Assembly: GCF_001632365.1 (NCBI RefSeq)
Contig: NW_024468514.1
Coordinates: forward strand, 1,133,637-1,197,636
Direction of reading: 5' to 3'
DNA from: Laetiporus sulphureus 93-53
Taxonomy: Eukaryota; Basidiomycota; Agaricomycetes; Polyporales; Laetiporaceae
DNA: 64,000 nt
In this document: one piece after another, positions 33,742 through 43,797 of the stretch
How positions within the stretch are numbered: position 1 is the first letter of the stretch
Layout: each line of letters begins with the position of its first letter
Position numbers and translations under genes: made by a program
The notes under the pieces: generated by a model
Databases searched by the model: none
Told to the model about the DNA's origin: nothing
What the model saw: the letters and a program-made list of their open reading frames with translations, nothing else

Positions 33742-34814
33742 TCAGGCTGTTGCCGAAGTCAGTACATGGCGAAGGTTCCAGTTCGAGACTCCACGCCAGA
33801 TGCCCTCGGTTGTTACCTCAAAGCCCGTACTCTTAGAGCTGAGGTAAGCCGTGAATGGCACACTGAGTGTGCCGGTGTCCACGGTTGAAACCGCTTTTAC
33901 GGTCTCTCCAGGGCCTGCTCGGACAGAGAACGTAGCCGCGTACGTCTTGGAGAAGGTGTTCTCCTCGCCCCACTTCCACTCGTTGTTGACAGAAATGTCG
34001 ACTTTGAACTCGGTCTCGGCAAAAAACGGAACTCCAGCTTTAAAAACGCAGCGAATGGTCAGCCTATCGCAATATGTTCAACAACGAGCAACATGCACCT
34101 TTGAACGCGGTGCCTACGGCGATGGTGAAGCCCGCAGTATAATCGAACGTGCTGGTCTGCGTCAACGTTTCTGAGAAATGAAATGACATCTCCTGGGTCT
34201 GAGATGATGAATTCTCGAGAACTTGGGTCGCTAACACGTTCGGCGTCGATGAGAGAATTCTGCCATCCTTGAGGTCGTACTCTATCTTATCGATGCTCAT
34301 ATCCTCGAAGAGGAAGGTGAAGTATTGGTCGTCGCAGACTTGAGTCTGAGGGTGATTCCAGAAGTATGGTTTCAAATGCGTGCGCGAGACGAGCGCGGTG
34401 CCAGTCGACGGCGCTACGAGCCGGAAATATTTAGAGCGATAGGTCTTTCCTGGCTCAATCTTGAACCAGCTGTTGAATGAGCAATGATGAATTCGCCAGC
34501 CCGGAGATCCGCCAGCCAGTCAGGGGTACTTACTTGTCGTTATAACGTCCGTCGCCATCGATTTGGCCCACATACGGTTCCTTATGGGTACGCGAGAAGA
34601 GCACCTTCCCCGTCGCTTTGCTCTTTATCGCGTAGAGATCGGCACGTTCTCCAGTGCCGTAAATGAACGAGAAGTACTGGTCGGTAGCCTGGTCGTTGAC
34701 CGGAGACAGACCAACATCGGGAGAGGGAGAATTGCGCGCGAAGATCACCTGCCGACTGGCAAAGCCAAGGAGGCGGAAGTAGAGACCCTCCGGCGGGATG
34801 TAGATGTCGGTCAT
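33742..34814 (-). CDS. lsl: Hemolytic pore-forming lectin of the LSL type
   Basis: Three exons, 34534-34814, 34099-34469 and 33742-34037, phases consistent, 315 codons before the stop. The deduced product has the length and domain order of the LSL lectins known from Laetiporus sulphureus: an N-terminal beta-trefoil carbohydrate-binding module (about residues 1-150, specific for LacNAc-type sugars in the characterised protein) followed by an aerolysin-like beta-rich module (about 151-315) that oligomerises into membrane pores. No signal peptide is seen; the known proteins are cytosolic and accumulate in fruiting bodies, probably as a defence against grazers. The three exons are open with no frameshift or premature stop, so the gene looks functional. 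A TATA-like ttataa lies about 100 bp upstream. Similarity is high enough to suggest the genus. Confidence 0.9.
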
Positions 34815-34914
34815 GGTGAATGGGAGCGTAACGTGTACGTTAGGATGTTGATGATGCAAGAGACAGAGGAAGAGATGGGCAACTGAGACAACGGGCAGTG
34901 TGTGCAGTGATGCG

Positions 34915-34920
34915 TTATAA
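34915..34920 (-). promoter_or_regulatory. TATA-like box of lectin gene
   Basis: ttataa (palindromic) about 100 bases upstream of the lectin start codon, a normal distance for a strong fungal core promoter. Assigned by position. Confidence 0.4.
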
Positions 34921-36140
34921 GAGCGGCACGCGTGCAGGGCTGCACCTTCTGGACGGCCGTTGGAATAGGAGGTCCGCACGGATGAAAACGTCTTTATGGC
35001 ATCTTCTTTTACAAACATGCTTTTGAATTGGGACATGTGGCCGCGCGAGTAATGCGTGTCTCCATATCAATATTCCGAACCATGAACTTTCCTTACGTGT
35101 GACGAAACACGACTGGCTGAAGTAGTGCACGAGGTGGTCCATATTTGAAGGGCCATGCACCAATATCCTCTTCGCGGTGATGAGCTGCCTATTTACAGGA
35201 AGGCGCGTATGTGCACCGGATCGATGGAGGCCTGACGGATCGACGGGTTAAACCCGCCTCGGCGGACCCGAGCAAGGAGCAATACATTCAAATTTTGCTA
35301 TGTTTGAGCAGCACGGGCTATGTAGCTCTTTCCGGATACTCAGTGCTTTCATTCTCTTGCTATAAGATCGCGCACGTGCTGCCTAAGTCAGGCCTCCAGT
35401 CCATGAACCGGTAACCCTGCGAATGACAATGAGCGGTGGATTTTATGAGACTGGCAGGATCGTACCTAGCAGCAGCAGCTTAGCGATTTTCAGGGCCCAG
35501 CGCGGTCTGAAAGCCCGAGGTTTGGCCCAGCTTCTGGCAGCAGGCTCAGGCTTGCCAGAATGGCAAGCCGAGCCCTCTGCGAAGTTCGGCTGTGCTCAGG
35601 CTGGGCTTGTCACATATGAGTGAAAAGAGTACTATTACGGCCCGCTTAAGTGGACGAACCTTCTCAGATTCCATATTCGTCGAGTGCACATAACACGAGG
35701 CAACCTTGCAGAGCATGGCGAGGATAGTAAGATCATCGCTGAGATACGGCCTATCGGCAACGTGGCGAGGATTAAAGGGGGGATCGAGAGCTACCAAAGT
35801 ACATTATGCGGCCTCGAAGAGGCCTTAATCGAGGCCGCCTGATCTCCGTTGCAGGTACAGGAAGCGTCAATTACCGTTGTGGCAGAAAAAGCCCGGAGCC
35901 GCGAGCTCCGGCCTTGCTCAATAGACGCCGAGCCCTTCATATGGGTTCAGAGCTTCCTTGGCTGGGCTTGCGGGCTCGTGCTCGAAAGCCTGACCCTGGC
36001 TGAGTCGTGATGCCACGATGTTATTGCCCTAGATCAAAACCATTTGCTGCTGGACTATGTCACGGTAAGTAGATCTTACACTGAAGACGCTCGTACCAAT
36101 TCCAGTGATCATCGTCAACTGGGCTGATGGGCTGCAGGTT
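34921..36140. repeat. GC-rich low-complexity region, possible mobile-element debris
   Basis: Two stretches (35,480-35,620 and 35,880-36,000) are full of cgagccc, ggctgggcttg and gctcaggct motifs repeated in both orientations. This base composition is unlike the surrounding sequence. No coding capacity, terminal repeats or target duplications could be fixed. Confidence 0.4.
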
Positions 36141-36700
36141 GGTGACAACATCGAGAGCTTGGTGCGAAGAGCGAATATTGGTGCTTGACCGCAGTAATGG
36201 TGCGGTCCGCAGGGAAGACTTCCACATGTATTCCTAGCGTTCCGTATATGTCACGCCGAGAGACAAAATAGTCGAGGTGAGCATTTTGTAATGCAGTGAA
36301 GAATCCAGCATGCTCCATTGAAAGCATTATAAATGTATAAGACACGACTCCTCCGACGTCGTAATCGTTGACCAGTAAGTCTGAGAGGACCGCAGCTTCA
36401 GGCGTCGGGCTTGAAACCTCTCGCTGTGGGAAGAGTTTTGGTAAGAAAGTTCTGGTAGAGATCATGTCTGCCAGAGACAATCCTATGTGGGCGCCCTGCT
36501 CCTGAGAAACACTGAACAATCACAACAGCGACGCCTCCACGACAGAGCGCAAAACGCTGCAAGTTCAAGTGGTAGGAGAACATATCCTTCTAGAGGTAGC
36601 CAGACTGCCTATGCCGCCGTGAATGAACCAAAAAGCAAGTCGATCTTCGTCTCACCAAAGCGCGCTCTACTTGACACAAAGGCATCAGCATGCGGCTTGT
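36141..36700 (+). pseudogene. DUF302 3' fragment plus downstream tail
   Basis: Bases 36,141-36,188 (gagagcttggtgcgaagag...gtgcttga) match the last codons and stop of the DUF302 genes. The next ~500 bases align with the DNA downstream of DUF302-2 (48,390-48,890): acacgactcctccgacgtcg, gtgggaag(a)gttttggtaag and others. The rest of the DUF302 gene is absent, so this is the truncated right end of a duplicated module, just left of MFS copy 2. Confidence 0.7.
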
Positions 36701-36742
36701 ATACCGAGTGTGCGTAGTCACAGTTCAGCTCGCCTGATCGAT

Positions 36743-36870
36743 GACGTAAGAGTTGATCGTGAATTTTGATTGGCTAGTAATGCTAATGAGCCTGGACCAG
36801 CTCCATGGCGAGCCTCACCAACGCACTTCGCCATTCGCTGGAAAATGCCGGCCGCCTGCTTTCGGCTCAC
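36743..36870 (+). repeat. Dispersed repeat, copy 2
   Basis: Same ordered blocks as 19,640-19,800 (tttgattggc, gagcctggaccagctccat, cttcgccatt, gctggaaaa), with small deletions. Probable decayed mobile element. Confidence 0.6.
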
Positions 36871-36899
36871 TGCAGCTCAGCCCGAGCAAATCGGCCACT

Positions 36900-37669
36900 A
36901 ATTTCATGCTTTTCATTGAACTTCACTAATGGGCGACCATAATCGAAGGTACGTATGTCAACGTATATATCGACCTGATTCCAGTTCTCATTGTACACAG
37001 AATGTGATGCAAATCTGCGCAGATGATCATGAACCGCATCGCCCTGACATGATCACGTCGACTTGAATGCACAAAGGAATCAATTTTGCCGATATAATTC
37101 ACTTCAACGCCTTATCTATGAACCACACCTTCCTTGATAAATGTAAAGCTGGGATAGCGTCGACCTGACATGCCCCGCTTTCTAAAACGGGCAAGGGACT
37201 TCGTCATGAGGACGGGAGCGCATTGGCTGGGACCGTTCGAACATCACTGGTGTGGGAGGGGAGTTCGCGCTTAGGCTACCCCGCGTTTCTGAATCTTAAT
37301 TGCAGAACTAGGGCCATCTTTCCCCGTTGACATAAATACGGGCGCAATGAACTGTTGGAAGTGGCCGCCCGACGGCACTTCTGGTGAAACGCGCTCAACG
37401 CGTCGGGAGGGACAAGCGCCAAGCGACGGCTGAAACGCGTCGCAGGGCGGTACCTGGAAACAGAGCGGGCGAGTACGGAAGGGCAGAAAACGTATAAGTA
37501 CGCACCTGTACTACTGTATTCCCCAGTCGTTTGTGGCCTCACCAGCCTCTCACTCCCATTGCGCCCATGAGACGGGAAGGTGCCGGCTGGTTAACACCCT
37601 TGCCGCACCCAGGATTTCCTAGATGAACTGCTCCGCTCGTGACGGGGTACTGCTCTTACTCCTCGATCG
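36900..37669 (+). promoter_or_regulatory. Upstream region of MFS copy 2
   Basis: Matches the upstream region of MFS copy 3 (43,080-43,797) over most of its length, for example tggctgggaccgttcgaaca and tgaggacggga. Two structural differences: it lacks the MITE present upstream of copy 3, and it has about 276 extra bases (37,349-37,625) bounded by gaactg on both sides. Confidence 0.6.
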
Positions 37670-40586
37670 ATGTCCTCCCTTGCTGATCCAGAGGCCCATA
37701 CTGCCATAGAAGTTGATGTCATAGAGAAAGATGGGGACTCCAAGTATGAGCGATCCTCAGATAATGTTGGCATTGATCTGCTATCGTACCATGAGCACAA
37801 TGCTGGTCGTCTCGTTGTAGATCCAGAGTGCGTATTACTCTCCTCCCTGTAACTCGTGCGGGTACGGTGTCCGAAACTGATGTCCATGTGGGTTCGACTT
37901 TCAGAGAAGCGAAAGTGGAGTTTGGTGAGCGCATCGCGAAGAAGCTCAAACTTTCCGCGGACGGTTCCAAGGTATTATGGCCACAACCTACGGATGACCC
38001 GGAGGATCCTCAGAATGTACGTCGGATATTGCATAACCTCCGACAGCTTGCTAAGCGAATTTTAAGTGCTCCGATGGGAGGAAGAACCTGCAGTTGTTCA
38101 TTATTACCTTAGCGGCTGCAGTACCCGACTTTGACTCGGGCATAGGTGGGTCATGAAGCACGTCTTTAAAGCATACAGTTTCCATCCGCTGAGCCCATCC
38201 ACATTGCAGGCATCGCTTCAATCTTCGCCTTGGCAGCCCAATATCATACCACGACCACGGTTATTAATGATCTGACTGCGAAGTGCGTTTGTCGGGCATC
38301 ATCAACTTTCCTCTCACTAATGCAATCGACTCTCCATGGCGTTCCCACAATATCATTGGGACATCGACTCCAACTAATTTCGGACATCGATCGTCGCACA
38401 TATTCTTCCGGTCAATTTGTGTGCAGCTGGAGCATCTTCTTGCTAGGTAAGAATTGATTGGATTTCTGCGCTTTTGACGTCTGAGTCGGACAGGATGGGG
38501 CGGCATATTCGCTGTGATGTTAATGCGGCGATATGGGCGTCTTCCCGTACTTTTCTGGTCTCAAGTGAGCTGCTTCAGTCTTTCGTACCAAAGTGCCAAT
38601 GAACGAGGGATTCGTTGCGCAGGTCCTCGCACTTGGCTTTCTTGTCGGATGCACCTTCGCACCCAATTTGAAAACTTTCACCGGTGGGTCCATTGTGCCT
38701 ATCACGCGCTCAACCGCGGTCCGGAACTCACTAGCCTCATTGCTCCAGCCATGCGCTGTCTCACAGCCTTCTTCGGGTAAGCCGTCAATGTTTCAGATGG
38801 CCCATCTTTCGATCACACACGATGCTATTACGTATTCTTTGTGATTTCTCATATCCTTGAACTGACCATCGGGATCGCTCTGTAGAACATGTCCACAGGT
38901 TACGGCAAGTCATCTAACACTTTCTGGATCCTCACGTCGAACTGAGTCTTGCATATGCCGCTTCAGGGTCTTTATGTCGTGACAGATATGTTTCCATTCC
39001 ACCTCCAGGCACGGAAGGTCAGTATGAGCGCCGTATCATTGATTCCTTGTTTTATTATTCATTCGTGACACACAGCTTAACATTTGGACAACGGAATTCA
39101 TTATATCTCCCTTTCTGTCGCCTTTTCTCTTCGGTTTTCTAGTTGCGCGCGCAAGGTAAGCTCGAGCCCCAGTGTCGCTGATTCTCCCTGTTATGATGCT
39201 CTCGTAGCTGGCGTTGGACGTACGGCGTTGGCTCAATCTACGGTGTCGTTGTTGTACTCTTCATTCTATTCTTCGGCGAAGAGACGTATGTGCCCTCGCT
39301 CAGCTAAATCTTCCTGGTTATCTCCTCACTCTCTGCGACCTGACAGCTTGTATGATCGAACACTTCCGGATCCCCGCCCAATCAAACGACCCGCATCGAG
39401 GTTGCGATACAGGATTGAGACTCTGATAGGCCTAACGGGCGCTCAAATGGCACGCCATCGGGCAGGTTGGCGCGATGCGGCACTAGCCTGTTTGAACATC
39501 ATATGGCGCCCGCAGCTTGTGGGCATATTGCTGTTTGAGGTCAGCTGTTATTTCATAGTCCCGTTCCTTGTACTGACTCATGATAAGGCCATGGTATTCG
39601 GGTTCAGCGTCGGCATCAATGTATGTGAATCATTTTTCATACCACAGGTGTGTATCCAGATTTCTGACAATGGGATTAGAACACGAACGCTGTATTCCTT
39701 GGCGAATCGAAGCCGTTTGGACTCGGGTTCAGTCAATACGCGATTGCTGGCGCATATGGGACCCCCGTTGTGCGTCATGTTTCTTGAAAGCACTCTCACC
39801 GGTATCGTCTTGCTTATGATGACTTATAGGTTGCGGTGCTCATCGGTGAGGTGCTGGGTCGATACTTCAACGATTGGGTCATGAACGTTTGCGTCAAACG
39901 TAACAAGGGCGTTTTTGAGGCAGAAATGCGATTATGGTACGCAGAGTCCTTCATAATCTGCCGTCCACGTCAAACGTATCACTCATATTACCTGAATCCA
40001 TACATATAGGACCTGCTATGTCGCTGTACCATTGTATATCTGTGGTTTTCTCCTTTTAGGTGGCACCTTCCAGAATCACCTAGGTACAGGTGCGCTCGTC
40101 ATGGGCTGGGGTATAGCGGAAGTTGCAGCTATGATCTGCACGGTTGCAGTTTGTGAGTGTTGCTTTGACCGACACTGGCTGGGCATTGACGACAAGAGTA
40201 GATGCGTATTGTAATGATTGCTTCCCTACCAGAAAGGTTTGTCATGCCATGTGAATCTGCTTCGAATACTAAAGCAATAGCGGCAATAGGGTGAGATATC
40301 CGCATTGATTAACTGGGCTCGGACGACGGGCGGGTTCAGCGTCGCATATTTTCAAGTTCCATGGGCACAACGAAGCGGCGCGTTGCAGACGTTTGGCGTG
40401 GAGGCGGCTATCGTGTCCGCGCTCTTCCTCCTGGTAGTCCCTGCATTGCAACTGCACGGTGCACGTTTGAGGGTGAGCGCTACTTTCATACAGCTGTGTA
40501 GACTTTCGTTGATGGCACTGCCTATTGCAGCGCAAGTATTCGATTTGAATACCGATCCTTCAAGCTTCGAGGGACGTATCGGATGA
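37670..40586 (+). CDS. MFS transporter, copy 2
   Basis: Nineteen exons: 37670-37827, 37905-38016, 38067-38145, 38210-38282, 38427-38446, 38494-38564, 38623-38683, 38749-38776, 38886-38904, 38967-39017, 39076-39155, 39208-39285, 39347-39539, 39588-39620, 39680-39769, 39830-39936, 40010-40152, 40202-40236 and 40290-40586; total 575 residues. Exons 2-16 and 18 have exactly the lengths of copy 1, and exon 17 is one codon longer (shared with copy 3). Same 12-TM MFS architecture, with GRLPVLFWSQ in the loop 2-3 motif, YVVTDMFPFHLQARKLNIWT and TLYDRTLPDPRPIKRPASRL. The intron after exon 9 begins with gc (gcaagt at 38,905), a GC-AG intron shared with copy 3. Exon 3 starts CSDGRK where other copies have WSD. 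The terminal exon may end earlier if a further intron is used. Substrate unknown. Confidence 0.83.
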
Positions 40587-40739
40587 TGATGCTCGCTTGT
40601 TCCAAAGCAAGGACAAAACTTGTGGTCGGGCACGTATCCTGAACCTTATAATATGAAAGGCCACCACGTGTGATGCCGAAATCTAGACACCACACACTTG
40701 TGAGCACGTCTGCAACGTCATCCTATCATCTTTGAAATT

Positions 40740-41189
40740 CTAGATCAGCCGTGATTGGACTGTTTTATAATTTCAGAAGAGCGTATCGTGCAACTCGAGC
40801 TTCGATTTTTGATTATCGGGTTTTTTGAGCTCCTATGATGGCGCGTGCGGTGTTAAGCTCTTGTCAGGTCTTTCTTGTTCCAATTATGTCTTGTTCCAAT
40901 TATCAGTCGTATTATGTCCGTCATCTATTGAAGCGCCGCGCATCGACTCTCATCTGATGGCATGACGTTCCTTCGTACGAGTGCTTATTTGTTCAAGTTT
41001 GTCGGCAGTTGATCTACAAAGCTTCCACGGATGTTAATAATGAGCTCGAAGCCATTCCCAGTTTGACTATACATGAACGGCACTCACTATAGGAAAGCCA
41101 GCCAAGGTAGTATACCAAATGGTCAAAGTGGCTGATCAGCGCGCCAGGATGTACTAATGGAAGGCTAACCTGCGAGATTTACCGTTTCA
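40740..41189 (-). pseudogene. DUF6534 gene remnant behind MFS copy 2
   Basis: On the minus strand, blocks near 40,745-40,870, 40,975-41,060 and 41,090-41,180 align in order with the 3' half of the intact DUF6534 gene (28,060-28,620): the C-terminal exon, the catgacgt(t)ccttcgta stretch, and the block tggtcaaagtggct. Many small indels break the frame; the 5' half is absent because the COG7-type block follows. Confidence 0.7.
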
Positions 41190-41460
41190 AGGGCGTCGGT
41201 TAATATCTATCGCACGCTCGGCGAAATTCGTATGGCCCATTTCCAGGTACTGTGGGCTACGAAATACGGGGCCCTACAGGCGTTTGGCGTAGAGGCCGCA
41301 GGTGGTGGCGGCACTGTCCTTGCTCGTGGTCCCCGCTTTGCAGGTCAAAGGCACATATCCACTGTGTCCGTCATTGTCTGAGATGGAATACTGCAAACGG
41401 AACATGGTCCAGGCACGGTTCTTTCACTGATAGTTTGCATTACATGAGCGCTTGATAAAC
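41190..41460 (+). pseudogene. MFS transporter remnant 2 (last exon only)
   Basis: Contains a frameshifted copy of MFS exon 19: NIYRTLGEI, QVLWATKYGALQAFGVEAA, then a shift in the next stretch. It resembles copy 1 (ATKYGALQTF) more than copies 2 or 3. Copy 1 is followed by COG7 in the same relative orientation, and this remnant is followed by the COG7 pseudogene, so both came from one duplicated block. Confidence 0.8.
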
Positions 41461-41492
41461 TCCACCATAGAGGCGGTCATCCAACGTATAAA

Positions 41493-42780
41493 TCATGCCT
41501 CTGTTTGTACAACTGCAAACGTAAAAATATAGCGAATTTTGCAGTCATAACCAATGATCGTTGACCAACCTCTCAGTCGCGCAATTACCTGTCTGATCTG
41601 CTGTTCACTATCTTTCTCATTCTCGTCCTGCTCTTCATCTTTATTCTCAGCACTCTTCTCTTTTTCGGTATGCGAAACACTTCCGCTCTCGCCCACGGCT
41701 TCTTGTTCCTCCTGGATCTTTCGCTTGCCTTCTGTATCAGTTTCTTCTACCCAATTTGCGCCATCGCGTAAGCGGTGGCCATTCCACGCTCAAAGTCTCA
41801 ATGATATTCACCAGCCAACTGAGATCCGGTTGCCAGTTGAGCCGTACTCGCAGTGGTCAGCCCCGGAATACGCGGAAGGGCCGTACGCGTGAGACGTGCG
41901 AGTACAGTTCGAGTAAGGGACGTTAAACATGCAGCGGTGACTGCCTCTGGAGGAACGTGCATCTCCGGAACGTTCTGTGCTTGCACTTGCGCCTGCATGC
42001 CCGTGACCTGTCCGTGCAACAGGGTGAGTGACGAGGAGCGCCGAGGCTTCAGCTCGGGCATTGTATGTGACGGTGTGGGCGAAGGCGCCACACGCTCCGC
42101 GACTGCGCTGAGAAACGTCTTGCTGATGTGCGGAAGCATCTCAAGCGAAACTGCGAGCGCACCATCATCCGCATAGATCTCGAAAAGCCGCGGCAGGCTG
42201 AGCAGGCTCTCTGTTACACGGGCCGTCGTCGGACTCGGACTGACCGAGAAGTTGGCCATGGGAACATGCACGGCACTCGTGGCTCCACTAGTGCTGGAGC
42301 CTGATAAACGTTTGGAGAATTGATCTTGCCCTCGGCCGCCTCTTCGTAGCTCTTCTCGTCAAGAAGCGAGGTGACGTCTGGTGACGTCGCTTTCGAGCAT
42401 GTCCTAGCTTTCTGCTTCGCGTAGCACCTCGCGGGCAGCCTCATGCATGTCTAAATTGACACTGTCGAGGAAGTGCAACCGATAGAATGCGGCGTTCGTC
42501 TCTGCTGCAGCGGACGCCTTCGATTTGGACCCGACATTCTAAAGGACTGCATGCAGCGATAGAGTGCCATTCCGCATGCTAAAATGTAGATCGTACGTGA
42601 GGCGGGCTGCCCCGCGCGAGATGTCGCCAATTATCGCTCTACTTCGGCCGACGTGTCTTTGCTTGTCCAGTTCTTCCTGGCAGCCTTCTTGCGCACTGGG
42701 GTTCAAGTATATCGTTGAACCAGGATACAGCATCCGCGGAATTCTGCAGAGAATTAAGGACATTTGACGGCAACTATGAA
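41493..42780 (-). pseudogene. COG7: COG7 pseudogene with internal deletion
   Basis: Bases 41,570-42,327 align with the C-terminal third of COG7 (23,602-24,366), including SEQQIRQVIARLRGWST, whose original stop is lost, and FSVSPSPTTARV. At about 42,328 the match jumps to COG7 position ~25,990 and then continues to the N-terminal region (ISRGAARLTYDLHF), ending near 42,775. The central ~1.6 kb is therefore deleted, and frameshifts and stops occur on both sides. Intact COG7 is 15 kb to the left, so this copy is expected to be non-functional. Confidence 0.88.
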
Positions 42781-43363
42781 CGTCTTCCTTGCTAGAATCA
42801 ATATCCGTTGCTTCTGTAGCTTAAGCTGCGCCGCACCAAGCTTCGCTGGGAATTACGCATGCTTGAGCTGTATGAAAGTCGCTCTACAACGCGATATACA
42901 GCATGAATCATGTACATACCTTGTAAGATCCTTTCAAAAAGTATCAAACGACACGTTCGTGAAATCTGAGACCCCGACTTATAAGCATCACTAAGAGATA
43001 AGATAAGGTGATGATGATCGCTTAGATTAGATTGCCACGAATCTGATTATCGGCAGAGATGCTCGCCAATCGGCCAGTACATTTATGCTGCTCATTCCGG
43101 ACGATCATAATCCGAGTCGAAGGTGCGTATGCCAACATAGTACCACATGATTCCTTAGTTCTCGTTGTACACAGAACGTGATGCAAATTCGTGCAGATAT
43201 TCACGTACCGCATTGCCCTGACATAGTCACCTTGAATAACACAAAAGCCTGAAGCAGCGTCTGCAGACGGAGACAACTTTGCGTATATGATTCCCTTCAA
43301 CGCCTTACCCAAGAAGCACCCTCCTCGCTGAAGCTGGGATAATGACGACCTGACAATCTCCGC
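42781..43363. other. Flank of COG7 pseudogene and start of MFS copy 3 upstream block
   Basis: The left part includes agataagataagg (42,993-43,006), matching the GATA cluster beside intact COG7. From about 43,080 on it aligns with the upstream region of MFS copy 2. No gene. Confidence 0.5.
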
Positions 43364-43574
43364 TCGTCAGGAAAACTCAAATCCGGCTTGGGACATTTTT
43401 ATCCGCCTGCCGTTACCAAAAAAGACAGTAAGCTCGAGAAAGTCTCAAGATCTTCTTTTTTGAGCCCTTTTCGGGGTTGGAAGCTTCTTATTTCGCTTGC
43501 ACGAGCCAAGATTCGCAATAACAAGTCAAAAAGGAGGTTCTCGAGCCACAAATTGATTTAAATTTTCCTGATGC
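43364..43574 (-). mobile_element. MITE-like element, copy 2 (~210 bp), in MFS copy 3 upstream region
   Basis: Begins gtcaggaaaactcaaatccg and ends aaattttcctgatg, and matches the copies at 32,432 and 61,048 in reverse orientation. The duplicated upstream region of MFS copy 2 (near 37,180-37,205) lacks it, so insertion happened after, or excision happened since, the duplication. About 220 bases separate it from the MFS start codon. Confidence 0.8.
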
Positions 43575-43797
43575 TTCCTAATACAGACGAGAAGCATCAT
43601 GAGGACGGGAAAGTATTGGCTGGGACCGTTCGAACATCTACATGTGATGGTCACTAGTGTGGGAGGGCTTCGCGCTTAGGCGACCCCGTGTTTTTGAATC
43701 TTAATGCAGAACTAGCGCCCTCTTTCCCCTTTGACATAAATGCAGGCGCAGCGGACTGTTCCGTTCATAATGGGACACTGCTCTTACCCCTCGACCA

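Noticed and set aside
40740..41189. A second functional DUF6534 gene behind MFS copy 2
   Set aside because: Only the 3' half aligns, indels break every frame, and the 5' half is replaced by the COG7-type block.
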